Made by a program: the position numbers and the translations under genes. DNA of 64,000 bases from Actinoplanes sp. KI2 (GTDB taxonomy: Bacteria; Actinomycetota; Actinomycetes; Mycobacteriales; Micromonosporaceae). Under the pieces are notes generated by a model. That model was not told the origin of the DNA. It did not search any database and saw only the letters and a program-made list of their open reading frames with translations. The stretch is from contig NZ_JAOSZE010000030.1 in the NCBI RefSeq assembly GCF_025630775.1, positions 1 to 64,000 on the forward strand, read 5' to 3'. Positions 49,299 through 57,492 of the stretch are shown one piece after another (positions within the stretch are counted from its first letter, which is position 1; each line of letters starts with the position of its first letter).

Positions 49299-50300
49299 TC
49301 AGGACGCCGGCAGCCACTTCTGCCAGGTGCTGGCGTGCGCGTCGACCCAGCGTTTGGCGGCCGCGTCCGCCGAGAGCTTCTGCTCGGTCATGTCCCGGGC
49401 CACCGCGTTCTGGTCGGCGTTGGTCCACTGGAAGTTCCGGACCAGGGTGGCGGCCGGGTTGCCGGAGTTCACGAACGCGCTGCGCCCGATCTTGTCGAGG
49501 TCGTACGGCTGGTAGTCGCACGCGACCTTCTCGGGGTCGGCGTCGCAGCCGGGCTTGTACAGCGGCAGCGGGATGTGCACCAGCTTGATCTCGGAGAGCA
49601 GCCACTGCGGCTCGTAGAAGTAGCCGATCAGCGCCGTACGGTCGCTCTCGGCCTTGCGGAAGGCGGCGATCAGCTTGTCCTCGCTGCCCGCGTACACCAC
49701 CGTGAAGTCGAGGCCGAGGTTCTTGATCAGCGCGGCGTCGTTGGTGACGAACGACGGGTCGCCGTCCAGGAACTGGCCCTTCTCGCCCGACTTGGCGGTG
49801 CGGAACAGATGGGCGTACTTGTTGAGGTTCTTCCAGTTCGTGATGTCCGGGTACTTCTTGACCATCCACGGTGGCAGGTACCAGCCGATGATGCCCTTGT
49901 TGCCGGTGAGGCCGAGCTCGACGGCCACTTTCTGGTCGTCGATGTACTTCTTCTTGAGGTCGTCGTGGCCCCAGGTCTCGAGAATCACGTCGACGCTGCC
50001 GTCGACGATGCCCGTCCAGGAGTCGGTCTCGGTGAGGTCCTTGACCACCACCTTGCAGCCGAGCTTCTGCTTCATCAGGTACGCCATCACCGCCGTGTTG
50101 GCCGCGTAACCGGCCCACGGGTTGTTCGCGATGGTCACCGTCCCGCACGCGACGCCGTGCGGCACTCCCGGCGGCGCGCTGATCGCCGCCGTGCTGCCGC
50201 AGCCGGCCAGCGCCGCCAGTCCCAGCACGGCGGCGGCCTTCCGCACCAGCCGGGCCGGCCATCCATCGAGGAATGGTCGCCTGCTGCCGAAGGTCACCAT
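49299..50300 (-). CDS. Second betaine-type ABC substrate-binding lipoprotein, coupled to the conservon
   Basis: This 333-residue OpuAC/ProX-type protein has a lipobox LAGC at about residue 34 of the ATG 50300 form. ILETWGHDDLKKKYI, GWYLPPWM and EPQWLLSE match the paralogue at 19024-20001, so quaternary amine binding is likely. No permease or ATPase gene is near. The ATG sits inside the end of the conservon GTPase gene (7-bp overlap, ATGGTGA), which points to translational coupling. It may deliver ligand to the permease at 19998 or act as a receptor for the conservon; both are inferences. Confidence 0.88.
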   Translation of the reverse strand: MVTFGSRRPFLDGWPARLVRKAAAVLGLAALAGCGSTAAISAPPGVPHGVACGTVTIANNPWAGYAANTAVMAYLMKQKLGCKVVVKDLTETDSWTGIVDGSVDVILETWGHDDLKKKYIDDQKVAVELGLTGNKGIIGWYLPPWMVKKYPDITNWKNLNKYAHLFRTAKSGEKGQFLDGDPSFVTNDAALIKNLGLDFTVVYAGSEDKLIAAFRKAESDRTALIGYFYEPQWLLSEIKLVHIPLPLYKPGCDADPEKVACDYQPYDLDKIGRSAFVNSGNPAATLVRNFQWTNADQNAVARDMTEQKLSADAAAKRWVDAHASTWQKWLPAS

Positions 50301-50890
50301 GCTGCTGCCTGCTCCCTGTTCAGTCGCTTCGCCAGGACCTCCTCGGTGAGCGCGACCAGCACGCCCTTGACCGACTCGCGGTCGCGCGCGTCGCACTCCA
50401 CCAGCGGGGCCGAGTCCGAGATGCCGAGAGCGTCCTGGATCTCGTCCATGGCGAACCGGCGGGAGTAGTCGAAGCGGTTGATGCCGATGATGAACGGGAT
50501 CTCGTGCTCCTCGAAGTAGTCGATCGCCGGGAACGAGTCTTCGATCCGCTGGGTGTCCACCAGCACGATCGCGCCGAGCGCGCCGTCCACCAGGTCGTCC
50601 CAGAGGAAGGCGAACCGGTCCTGCCCGGGGGTGCCGAACAGGTAAAGAAGCAGCGCATCGTCCAAGGTGATACGGCCGAAGTCGAGCGCGACGGTGGTGG
50701 TGACCTTGCCGGCGACCGCCGACGTGTCGTCGATGCCGATCGACTTCTCGGTCATCTCGGCCTCGGTCACCAGCGGCTCGATCTCGGAGATCGCACCGAC
50801 GAAGGTGGTCTTGCCGACGCCGAAGCCGCCACTGACGACGACCTTGACGGCGACCGGCGTGAGCTGCGACTCCCTAGAGCGCCCGGACAC
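50294..50890 (-). CDS. Conservon GTPase (CvnD-like)
   Basis: This 198-residue small GTP-binding protein has the P-loop GGFGVGKTT (about 21-29), a Walker B-like FGTPGQDRF and the INRFDY base-recognition segment. It is the last member of the four-protein conservon set (kinase-like sensor, roadblock, DUF742, GTPase), a signalling module of actinomycetes known to link membrane sensing to small-GTPase switching. Start ATG 50890 overlaps the DUF742 gene by 17 bp. Its stop overlaps the binding-protein gene start, which extends the operon by one unusual gene. Confidence 0.9.
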   Translation of the reverse strand: MSGRSRESQLTPVAVKVVVSGGFGVGKTTFVGAISEIEPLVTEAEMTEKSIGIDDTSAVAGKVTTTVALDFGRITLDDALLLYLFGTPGQDRFAFLWDDLVDGALGAIVLVDTQRIEDSFPAIDYFEEHEIPFIIGINRFDYSRRFAMDEIQDALGISDSAPLVECDARDRESVKGVLVALTEEVLAKRLNREQAAAW

Positions 50891-51293
50891 GATCCCTGAT
50901 CCTTTCGATCAACGCGGTGGAGATTTCGCCCGACTGCTCCTCAACCTTCAGGTAGCCCTCGGCGATCAGGTCAGCGACGATGACCCGGGCGACGCCGAGG
51001 GGGGCACCGAGGCCCACCGCGACGTCCGCCACCGACATCGGCTGCTGGCAAAGCTCGACGATGCGCCGGGACTCGAACCGCAGCGGGGCCGACAGGGCGG
51101 CCGGTGCCGCCCGCAACAACGTCTCGATCCGCAGCCCGTCCTGCAACGGCCTGGTGCGGCCGCCGGTCAGCATGAAGGGGCGCACGACCGGATCCTCGTC
51201 CGGCACGTAGGCCGACGACTCGGCAGCATGTCGCCCGGGCATGGGCGCGCCCGCATACGGGACCATGTCCGGGCCCCACGGCAAGTCGCTCAT
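50874..51293 (-). CDS. DUF742 protein (CvnC-like)
   Basis: This 139-residue protein has the DUF742 winged-helix pattern (VVRPFMLTGGRTRP, then VELCQQPMSVADVAVGLGAPLGVARVIVADLIAEGYL). It is a conserved conservon part of unknown biochemical role, perhaps a partner of the GTPase. It overlaps the roadblock gene by 4 bp and the GTPase gene by 17 bp, so all are in one operon. Confidence 0.9.
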   Translation of the reverse strand: MSDLPWGPDMVPYAGAPMPGRHAAESSAYVPDEDPVVRPFMLTGGRTRPLQDGLRIETLLRAAPAALSAPLRFESRRIVELCQQPMSVADVAVGLGAPLGVARVIVADLIAEGYLKVEEQSGEISTALIERIRDRVRAL

Positions 51294-51715
51294 CGGGGCA
51301 GGTATTGCCTGGACTCTGCGATCAGCGCCGGCGTGAGCAGGCCACCGAATCGCTCGGCCAACAGCGAGATCTCGTAGCCGACGAGACCCACGTCGCTGTT
51401 CCCCTCGGCGACCACCCCCAGGCAGCTGCCGCCGGCGATCACGGAGACCAGCAGGAAGCCGCGCCTCATCTCGATCATGATGAGCTTCAGCCCGTCGAAG
51501 TCGTAGCGCCGCGACGCGCTGCGGGCCAGGCTGGCGAGGCTCGACACGATGGCGGCCAGTTGGTCGGCCTCGGCCCGGCCCAGGCCGTCCGAGCTGGCGA
51601 TCAGCAGGCCGTCCGACGACACCGCCACGGCATCGCGAACCCCGTCGGTCTGGTGCACGAAGTTGCCGAGCAGCCAGTTGAACTGGTGCCGGTCGGCCGA
51701 GGTGTCAACGCTCAT
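51290..51715 (-). CDS. Roadblock/LC7 protein (CvnB-like)
   Basis: This 141-residue protein has the roadblock/LC7 fold (FNWLLGNFVHQTDGVRDAVAVSSDGLLIAS). In conservons, it is thought to act as a GTPase-activating or partner protein of the CvnD GTPase. ATG 51715 starts 36 bp after the sensor kinase-like gene stop (51752) in the operon direction. Its end overlaps the DUF742 gene by 4 bp. Confidence 0.9.
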   Translation of the reverse strand: MSVDTSADRHQFNWLLGNFVHQTDGVRDAVAVSSDGLLIASSDGLGRAEADQLAAIVSSLASLARSASRRYDFDGLKLIMIEMRRGFLLVSVIAGGSCLGVVAEGNSDVGLVGYEISLLAERFGGLLTPALIAESRQYLPR

Positions 51716-51751
51716 GGATCATCCTTAGCGGGGGCGTACGTGCGGGGGCGG

Positions 51752-54259
51752 TCACAGTTGGCCGGCTGTCTCGGTGCTGCCACGCTGCACACCGTCGCGG
51801 AATGCGGTCAGCCGGGATCGCACGGCCTCCGGCGTATCGCTGACCGCGGTCGGCTGCTCGGCCGTGGCGGAGGCCGCCGCCACGGCCGTCCGGGCCCCGG
51901 TGCGCGGCGCCTTCGGGGTGCGTTTGCGCAGTCCGTTGGGCGTCCGCTCGGCTTCGTCGTCGACCGCCGGGGGTGGCGGTTCGAAGGAGTGCAGACTCAT
52001 CACCTCACCCGGCGCCGGTGGCGACGCCCCGTCCAGCACCACATATTCGATCTTGCTCGGCCGCAGCCGCCGCCCCCCGGCGATCCGCGGGCCGGCCGGT
52101 GCGGGACCGGTCGGTGCCAGGCCGACCGGGGCGGGGCCGGCCGGGGCCGGGCTGACCGGGGCAGGGCTGTGGCCCGGTGGGAGCCGTAGGGCGTCCGGCC
52201 GGCGCGGGTCGATCTCGGCGGACGCTCGGTCCGGGCTCGCCGGACGGCGTTGCCGCGGCACCGCCCCGCCGGAGGCCGGGTCCGAGGCGACCGCGTCGAT
52301 CGGCGACACCAGCTCGGCGGGCAGCCCGATCCGGGCCGTCACGCCGGTCACCGGCGACGGCGTCAGCTGGACCTCGACGCCCATCTCGACGGCGAGCCGG
52401 CCGACCACGTAGTGGCCGAGGTACCGGGCAGGCGCCGTGATGAAGTCGCCCTCGCCGCGCAGCCGCTGGTTGGCCCGCTCCAGATCGTCCGGGCTCAACC
52501 CGACACCCTGGTCGCTCACCGCGATCAGGTAGCTGCCGTTGATCAACCGCCCGTGGATCTCCACGTCGACGTCCGGAGGGGAGAAGGCGAGACCGTTCTC
52601 GATCAGCTCGGCGAGCATGTGCGCGATGCCGCTCGCCACGGCTCCGGGGATCATGGCCTCGTCCACCCGGCGCAGCGTCACCCGGCGGTACTCCTCCACC
52701 TCGGACACCGCGGCGCGGATGACGTCGGTGATCGGCAGCGGGCGGGACCACTGCCGCGGGCTGGCGGCGCCGACGAGAACCAGCAGGCTCTCCGCGTTCC
52801 GCCGCATGCGGGTGGCCAGGTGGTCGAGCTCGAACAGGTTGGCCAGGCCGTTGGGGTTGGTCTCCTCCCGCTCGAGGCGGGTGATGAAGCCGAGCTGACG
52901 GCGCAGCAGGTTCTGGTTGCGGCGGCCGAGGTTGGCCAGCGACTCGGCGGTCGAGCGCCGCAACTGCGCCTGCTCGGTCGCCAGGGCGTACGCGGTGGCC
53001 TGCACCCGGTCGAACGCGTCGGCCACCAGCCGGACCTCGTCGCTCGCGCCGCGGGACACCCGCACGGGCCCCGGCGGAGACCCTTCGTCGCCGGCAACCG
53101 CGCGGCGCACCGCCTCGGGCAGCTGCTCGCCGGCCAGTCGGTTCGCCTCACCGGCCAGCGAGGCCAGCGGCCCGGCCACCGAGCGGGAGGCGATCGTGGC
53201 CAGGTAGATCGAGCCGGCGATGCAGATCAGCACGGCGCCGAGCAGCACGCCCATTCGCGCGGTCGCCTGCTTCTGCAGGGTGCCGGCGCGGGCCGTCATG
53301 ACGGAGCCGACGTGCCGCTCGAGGGTGAGCATGTCGTCCAGCACCGTGGTCAGCGCCGACCACCAGGACTGCGGGTTGACCTGCAGGTAGCCGCCGTCGT
53401 TGGAGCCGAGCGCGACCCGCTCGAAGTAGCCGGACTCGCGGGCGGCGCCGGTGTCGAACACGTAGTCGCGGCCGGCCTTCTCCGACGCGGTCGCGTACCT
53501 GTCGAAGGCGGCGAGTGCCGCGTTCTTGTTCGAGGTCATCGTCACGAACTGCAGGAACTCGCCGGTCTTGAAACCGCTCGCCGAGAAGACACCGTTGAGG
53601 AACGCCCGCTCCTGGGCGGTCGCCTCCTTGACCTCGCTGAGCGCCCTCAGCGCGGACGCGCCGCGCCGCAGCTCCGTGTCGGTCGAGCTGTCCAGCCCGT
53701 AGTCGACATTGCTGAGCTCGGCGATCCGCTGGGTGTAGAAGGCGAAGGTGGCGGCCCGACCGGCGGCGCCGGTGTCGGTGCCGGCCCGGACGGCGGAGAG
53801 GCCGTCGAGCTGACGTACCGCGGAGGCCACCCGATCCTCGACGGCGCCGCCGTCGGCGATCAGCTTCTCGACCGCGGCGCGCCGTGCGTCGACCCGCTGC
53901 CGTTCCGGGGCCATCTCGCTCTTGAAGCCGCCGTTGCCGCCGAGCAGGCCGGCGGTCAGGCCACGCTCGGTCTGCAGTTCCTGGATCAGATCCTGGACCG
54001 CGAGGTCCAGGGTCACGGCGCGGGCCGTGGCCGCGGCGCCACGATAGTTCTCGACCTCGCCGACCGCGATGACGGTGAGCAGGACAAGGGCGGCCGCGAC
54101 CGGCAGCGCCAGCGTCCGCACGATCCGCCGGTGGATCGTGCGGGAGCGCGGCCGGCGCCCGAAGTTGTCCGGCGGTGGCGCGGCGTCGCCCGCGACCTGC
54201 GGGATGGCAGCAGTGATCTCGGACGGGCCGGCGGTGAGTGCCGCTGGGCTGCCGCTCAT
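51752..54259 (-). CDS. Conservon sensor protein with NIT-like extracellular domain and kinase-like ATPase (CvnA-like)
   Basis: This 835-residue membrane protein has a first transmembrane helix at about 49-68 and a large outer region (about 70-330) like the nitrate/nitrite-sensing NIT fold. A second helix follows at about 333-353, then a HAMP-like linker. The histidine kinase-like part has FELDHLATRMRRNAESLLVL (candidate His box) and an HATPase domain (ELIENGLAFSPPDVDVEI, VSDQGVGLSP). A Pro-rich C-terminal tail (about 660-835) follows. It is the first gene and receptor of the conservon. The outer ligand is unknown; a betaine-type binding protein is encoded in the same operon. Confidence 0.88.
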   Translation of the reverse strand: MSGSPAALTAGPSEITAAIPQVAGDAAPPPDNFGRRPRSRTIHRRIVRTLALPVAAALVLLTVIAVGEVENYRGAAATARAVTLDLAVQDLIQELQTERGLTAGLLGGNGGFKSEMAPERQRVDARRAAVEKLIADGGAVEDRVASAVRQLDGLSAVRAGTDTGAAGRAATFAFYTQRIAELSNVDYGLDSSTDTELRRGASALRALSEVKEATAQERAFLNGVFSASGFKTGEFLQFVTMTSNKNAALAAFDRYATASEKAGRDYVFDTGAARESGYFERVALGSNDGGYLQVNPQSWWSALTTVLDDMLTLERHVGSVMTARAGTLQKQATARMGVLLGAVLICIAGSIYLATIASRSVAGPLASLAGEANRLAGEQLPEAVRRAVAGDEGSPPGPVRVSRGASDEVRLVADAFDRVQATAYALATEQAQLRRSTAESLANLGRRNQNLLRRQLGFITRLEREETNPNGLANLFELDHLATRMRRNAESLLVLVGAASPRQWSRPLPITDVIRAAVSEVEEYRRVTLRRVDEAMIPGAVASGIAHMLAELIENGLAFSPPDVDVEIHGRLINGSYLIAVSDQGVGLSPDDLERANQRLRGEGDFITAPARYLGHYVVGRLAVEMGVEVQLTPSPVTGVTARIGLPAELVSPIDAVASDPASGGAVPRQRRPASPDRASAEIDPRRPDALRLPPGHSPAPVSPAPAGPAPVGLAPTGPAPAGPRIAGGRRLRPSKIEYVVLDGASPPAPGEVMSLHSFEPPPPAVDDEAERTPNGLRKRTPKAPRTGARTAVAAASATAEQPTAVSDTPEAVRSRLTAFRDGVQRGSTETAGQL

Positions 54260-55014
54260 CCCGCGACCCCCGCGGGAGAGTGGCAGAGTGCGACGATCAG
54301 GTCGGCGTCCGAGTGTCCTCGGGCGGGCAAGCGATCAGCTCCTCTGTCGACTGGCGGCTTGGCGGCTCCCGCAACGCCCACCCGGCGTGGGGTTTACACG
54401 CAAGTCGATGTACTACGAGCGGTGCGGCCCACGCGATGGGCCGCGTCGGTCACCGGGGCGGGCGGACAGGTCAGTGGCGGGAACAGGATGCCGCAGTGAG
54501 GTTACGGCACAATGTCGTCGATGGACGTTGTCGTTCTACTTTTCCCCCGGAAGCGCGGTCTCGCGGCGCGGCCATTTCGCTCCCATTGTCGAGAGTAGAA
54601 CGTTTCGCGTTGGCGCCCGATATGATCGACGCTCGGCCGAGCGCGGTCAACACCTTGATCTAGGAATTTCACTGATGTGCCATCTCGACCATCGCGGGAA
54701 GAGTCACCGATAGCGGTCGCGTAACTTCTCCACGTGTATGCCCGGCGGGCTTCGCCGTCAGCCCTCGGCGGGGGCGGTCGGCAACCTGTCGCGGATGAGG
54801 TCCATCACCGACGAGTCGGTCAGGGTGGTCACGTCGCGGTCACCCCGGGCAGCGGACTGGTCATGATGGCGCCGGTCTCGGCCTGCCACCGGGTGTCGAC
54901 CACCGGGCAGCGGTCGCAGCGCCCGCAACTCGGCCTCGGCCGCCAGCAGCACGGCACACAGCGTCGCCAGGACCGGGACCGCCATGCGTCATGCCTACCA
55001 CCGGTCGGCTCCTC
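54260..55014. other. Gene-poor stretch upstream of the conservon
   Basis: This 755-bp stretch has no confident gene. It contains a 9-bp inverted pair CGTTCTACT (54532-54540) / AGTAGAACG (54594-54602) and the perfect palindrome CGCTCGGCCGAGCG (54630-54643). The part from 54480 to 54720 has lower GC. A 75-codon minus-strand frame (54758-54985) begins with a hydrophobic stretch MAVPVLATLCAVLLAAEAE, but its good codon pattern shifts frame midway, so it may be a decayed or mis-framed gene. The conservon promoter, if near its start, lies at the left edge of this stretch. Confidence 0.5.
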
Positions 55015-55842
55015 CTACCGACCGGCGGCCAGGCGGTGGGCCTGCCCGTGGTGCAGGTCGCTCACCCACTCCCAGCCGGACTGGGCCGAGGGGCCGATCC
55101 GCGGGTCGTCGGGCTCGCGGCCGGCCCGCAGGGCGAGCACGTACGCGCGGTCCCGCTCGATCCGCTCGCGCACCTGACCGGCGCCGCCGACCGACCCGTG
55201 GCCGGGGACGACGATCTCGGCGCCGGCCGCCACGCCCTCGATCAGCCGCAGCGCCGCGAGGTAGTCCTCGACCGGGTCGGCACCGGCCAGGTCGGCGCCG
55301 GCCAGGTCGAGCATCGGGACCAGGACGTCGGAGAGCATGTCGCCGGCGACGAGCACCCCGTGCTCCTCGACGAACAGCGCCGCGTGGCCCGGCGCGTGTG
55401 CTCGATGCTCGACGATCCGGACTTCGGGACCGTCCCAGGGAACCCGCGCCGCCCCGGCGGGCAGGGCGGTGACCAGGCCGTAAAGGTCCAGCGGAACCTT
55501 CCCGGCGATCTCCGTCTCGGCCAGGTGCTCGGCAATGCGGGCCTTCGCCTCCGGATCGGACAGCTCTTCCCGGACGGCGGCGGCGCAGCGGGCCGTGCCG
55601 TACCGGGGCGCCTGGCCGAGCCGTTCGTGCCAGACCAGGTGATCCCAATGTGGATGCGTCGAGAAGCCGGCCACGACGGTCCGGCCCGCCGCGGCCAAAT
55701 CGTTCGCGAGGCAGGTCAGCTCGTGCTCCTGCAGGCCGGGGTCGACGAGCAACACGCCGGCCCGGCCCTGCACGACGATGGTGTTGCTCCGGAGGAACTC
55801 GCTCTCGTGCACCAGCACGCCGTCCGCAACCTGTGTCAGCAT
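55015..55842 (-). CDS. MBL-fold metallo-hydrolase
   Basis: This 275-residue protein of the metallo-beta-lactamase fold has the metal motif HPHWDH (residues about 63-68), further ligand regions HAPGHAALF and VAGDMLSD, and the last His in VVPGHGS. The fold covers thiolesterases, lactonases and phosphodiesterases, so the substrate is open. ATG 55842 overlaps by 7 bp the end of the truncated DHFR-like gene on the same strand. That indicates an older operon whose first gene has since been cut. Confidence 0.85.
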   Translation of the reverse strand: MLTQVADGVLVHESEFLRSNTIVVQGRAGVLLVDPGLQEHELTCLANDLAAAGRTVVAGFSTHPHWDHLVWHERLGQAPRYGTARCAAAVREELSDPEAKARIAEHLAETEIAGKVPLDLYGLVTALPAGAARVPWDGPEVRIVEHRAHAPGHAALFVEEHGVLVAGDMLSDVLVPMLDLAGADLAGADPVEDYLAALRLIEGVAAGAEIVVPGHGSVGGAGQVRERIERDRAYVLALRAGREPDDPRIGPSAQSGWEWVSDLHHGQAHRLAAGR

Positions 55843-55979
55843 CGGCTCGCCTCCCGGATCGCGTAGTGGTGCATCGTGACGCCCTGCTTGAACAATCGGT
55901 GCTCGATCAGGTCGAGCTCGATCGGCATGTCCCAGTCGTCGAACAGCGGCCGGCCGAAGCCGAGGATCGCCGGGTGGGT
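55836..55979 (-). pseudogene. C-terminal remnant of a dihydrofolate reductase-like (RibD_C) protein
   Basis: About 48 codons encode THPAILGFGRPLFDDWDMPI and a short tail ending HHYAIREASRC. This matches the C-terminal strands of DHFR/RibD_C-family proteins, with HPxxLGxGRPLF as family motif. The upstream two thirds, including the NADPH-binding part and the start, are missing. The coding pattern stops at about 55980-55988, where the oppositely oriented HxlR remnant begins. A deletion probably removed both 5' ends. Confidence 0.7.
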
Positions 55980-55985
55980 GAAGAG

Positions 55986-56288
55986 ATCCTCACCCGCGGC
56001 ACCGCGGCGCGCGGGCAGCGCGCCCGCTACAGCCTCACCGAGGCCGGCATCCGGACCCTGCCGGTCCTCTATGCGCTCGGCAACTGGGGCCTCGACTGGC
56101 GCCCGGGCACCGAGGAGCTGCAGGTCCGGCAGCGCATCATGCGCGACGCGGGCCCGGCGTTCGTCGACGAGCTCATGGACGAGCTGCGGGTGCGGCATCT
56201 CGACGCCCCGCCGAAGCCGCACGACGGGCCGGGCCCCTTCGAGCGCCTGAACGCCGCCTACGCCGCCGAGCGGGAACGCCGCGACTAG
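55986..56288 (+). pseudogene. C-terminal remnant of an HxlR-type regulator
   Basis: About 100 codons encode ILTRGTAARGQRARYSLTEA and a helical tail (IRTLPVLYALGNWGLDWRPG onward), the wing and C-terminal part of HxlR proteins. The N-terminal helix-turn-helix (about 60 residues) and any start codon are absent. It faces the DHFR remnant across a junction near 55980-55988. Confidence 0.7.
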
Positions 56289-56416
56289 ATCGCGTCGTCA
56301 GATCTTCGCGTCGTTCGCCAAGGCGGCCGCGGCCCCGGCCGGGGAGGGACCATCGCGACGCCCAACCCGTACCCAAGCATGGGTGGGAATTTCCTGGTCC
56401 CCTCCGGGCGCGACGG

Positions 56417-57205
56417 CTACTGGTAGTGGATGTCGGAACTGCTGTACTTGCAGTACGTGCCGTCCGCGCCCGAGCCGTTCTTGGGCGGCTCGGCGCCGGT
56501 GCTGTTGCCGATGTACTTCTGGCAGATCACGATCTTCTTGCTGGAGTCCTTGAGGATCGTGACGTTGCTGAACGTCGCGGTGTCGCCGTAGTTGGTGTTG
56601 ATGCCGGCGAGCGCGCCGCCCTTGTAGGTCGCGGTCACGTTGCGGATGATCACGGTGCGCTTCGACTGGCCCGACTTGCAGTTGCCGCACGAGCGGTACA
56701 GCTTGCCGAAGTCCTCGACCTGGAACCCGTCGATGATCACCGTGCCGCCGGTGGTGCCGTTGTGCTGGATCACCTTGTCCGCGGCGTGCAGCGCGCCACC
56801 GCCGAGGATCGTCATGGTTGCGCCGCTCGACTTCGGCTTGAACGTCGCGGCGTCCTCGCCGACGTCCTCCCACCAGACGTTCTGCAGGGTGCAGGTCGCC
56901 TCGCAGTGCACGCCGTCGGAGGCCGGGCTGCCGAGGATGACGTTCTTCAGCGTGCCGCCGTTCGGCAGGTCGAACAGCGGGTCCTCGCCCTCGGCCTGAC
57001 CGCCGCTGCCCAGGTCACCGGTGCCGTAGTAGCGCTTCATGCCACCGTCGAAGGTGCCGCTGACCACCTTCGTGGCGCTGAGCGCGATGGAGCCGGTGTT
57101 CGCCGGCACGGTCGTGGCGGAGGCGTCGGTAGCCGACAGGACCATCGCCGCGGCGACCGCCGCGACGGTGCCCAGCGCACACCACAGTTTCTTGGACTTA
57201 CGCAT
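56417..57205 (-). CDS. Secreted pectate lyase (PL3-like)
   Basis: This 262-residue protein has a signal peptide (about 1-31; KKLWCALGTVAAVAAAMVLS, ending ASA) and a beta-helix domain typical of family 3 pectate lyases. FKNVI-like rungs appear as TLKNVILG, LQNVWWEDVGEDAATFK and RTVIIRNVTATY, and several Cys residues are spaced as in the family. It cleaves pectate by beta-elimination, usually with Ca2+. ATG 57205 has GGAGAG just upstream; longer in-frame starts are unlikely. The 287-bp gap to the divergent lipase gene holds a 9-bp-arm palindrome (57332-57353) that may be its operator. Confidence 0.88.
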   Translation of the reverse strand: MRKSKKLWCALGTVAAVAAAMVLSATDASATTVPANTGSIALSATKVVSGTFDGGMKRYYGTGDLGSGGQAEGEDPLFDLPNGGTLKNVILGSPASDGVHCEATCTLQNVWWEDVGEDAATFKPKSSGATMTILGGGALHAADKVIQHNGTTGGTVIIDGFQVEDFGKLYRSCGNCKSGQSKRTVIIRNVTATYKGGALAGINTNYGDTATFSNVTILKDSSKKIVICQKYIGNSTGAEPPKNGSGADGTYCKYSSSDIHYQ

Positions 57206-57331
57206 GATCTCTCCGGGGATGTAGGCACTCACAGTTACCATCGACCGGCCGTCGGCCCCGAACGTTAACCAAAGACATCGATGTTCGCAAGTGTTTCGCT
57301 GCTTTGGGAATGCGCTTTCCTCAGGCAGTTT

Positions 57332-57353
57332 GCAGATCATGGCGATGATCTGC
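57332..57353. promoter_or_regulatory. Palindrome GCAGATCAT-GGCG-ATGATCTGC, candidate operator
   Basis: Perfect 9-bp arms with a 4-bp centre lie in the pectate lyase/lipase divergent gap, 127 bp before the lyase start and 140 bp before the lipase start. Either gene could be controlled. No regulator gene is adjacent. Confidence 0.5.
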
Positions 57354-57492
57354 GGATACGTGTCGCCGATTTGCTGCAACTACCGTCCGCTGTCACGCCG
57401 CCGAGGGCGAAATAGACCACTGGCGATTTCACCGATGCGTAACATCTATTAATGCACTGACGATGCAGAGACCCCGAACACCTGGAGGTTTC

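Noticed and set aside
56289..56426. Short plus-strand frame ending YPSMGGNFLVPSGRDGYW before a TAG at 56424
   Set aside because: It has a coding-like codon pattern but no start and no recognisable family, and it overlaps the end of the pectate lyase gene. Too little to call a gene.
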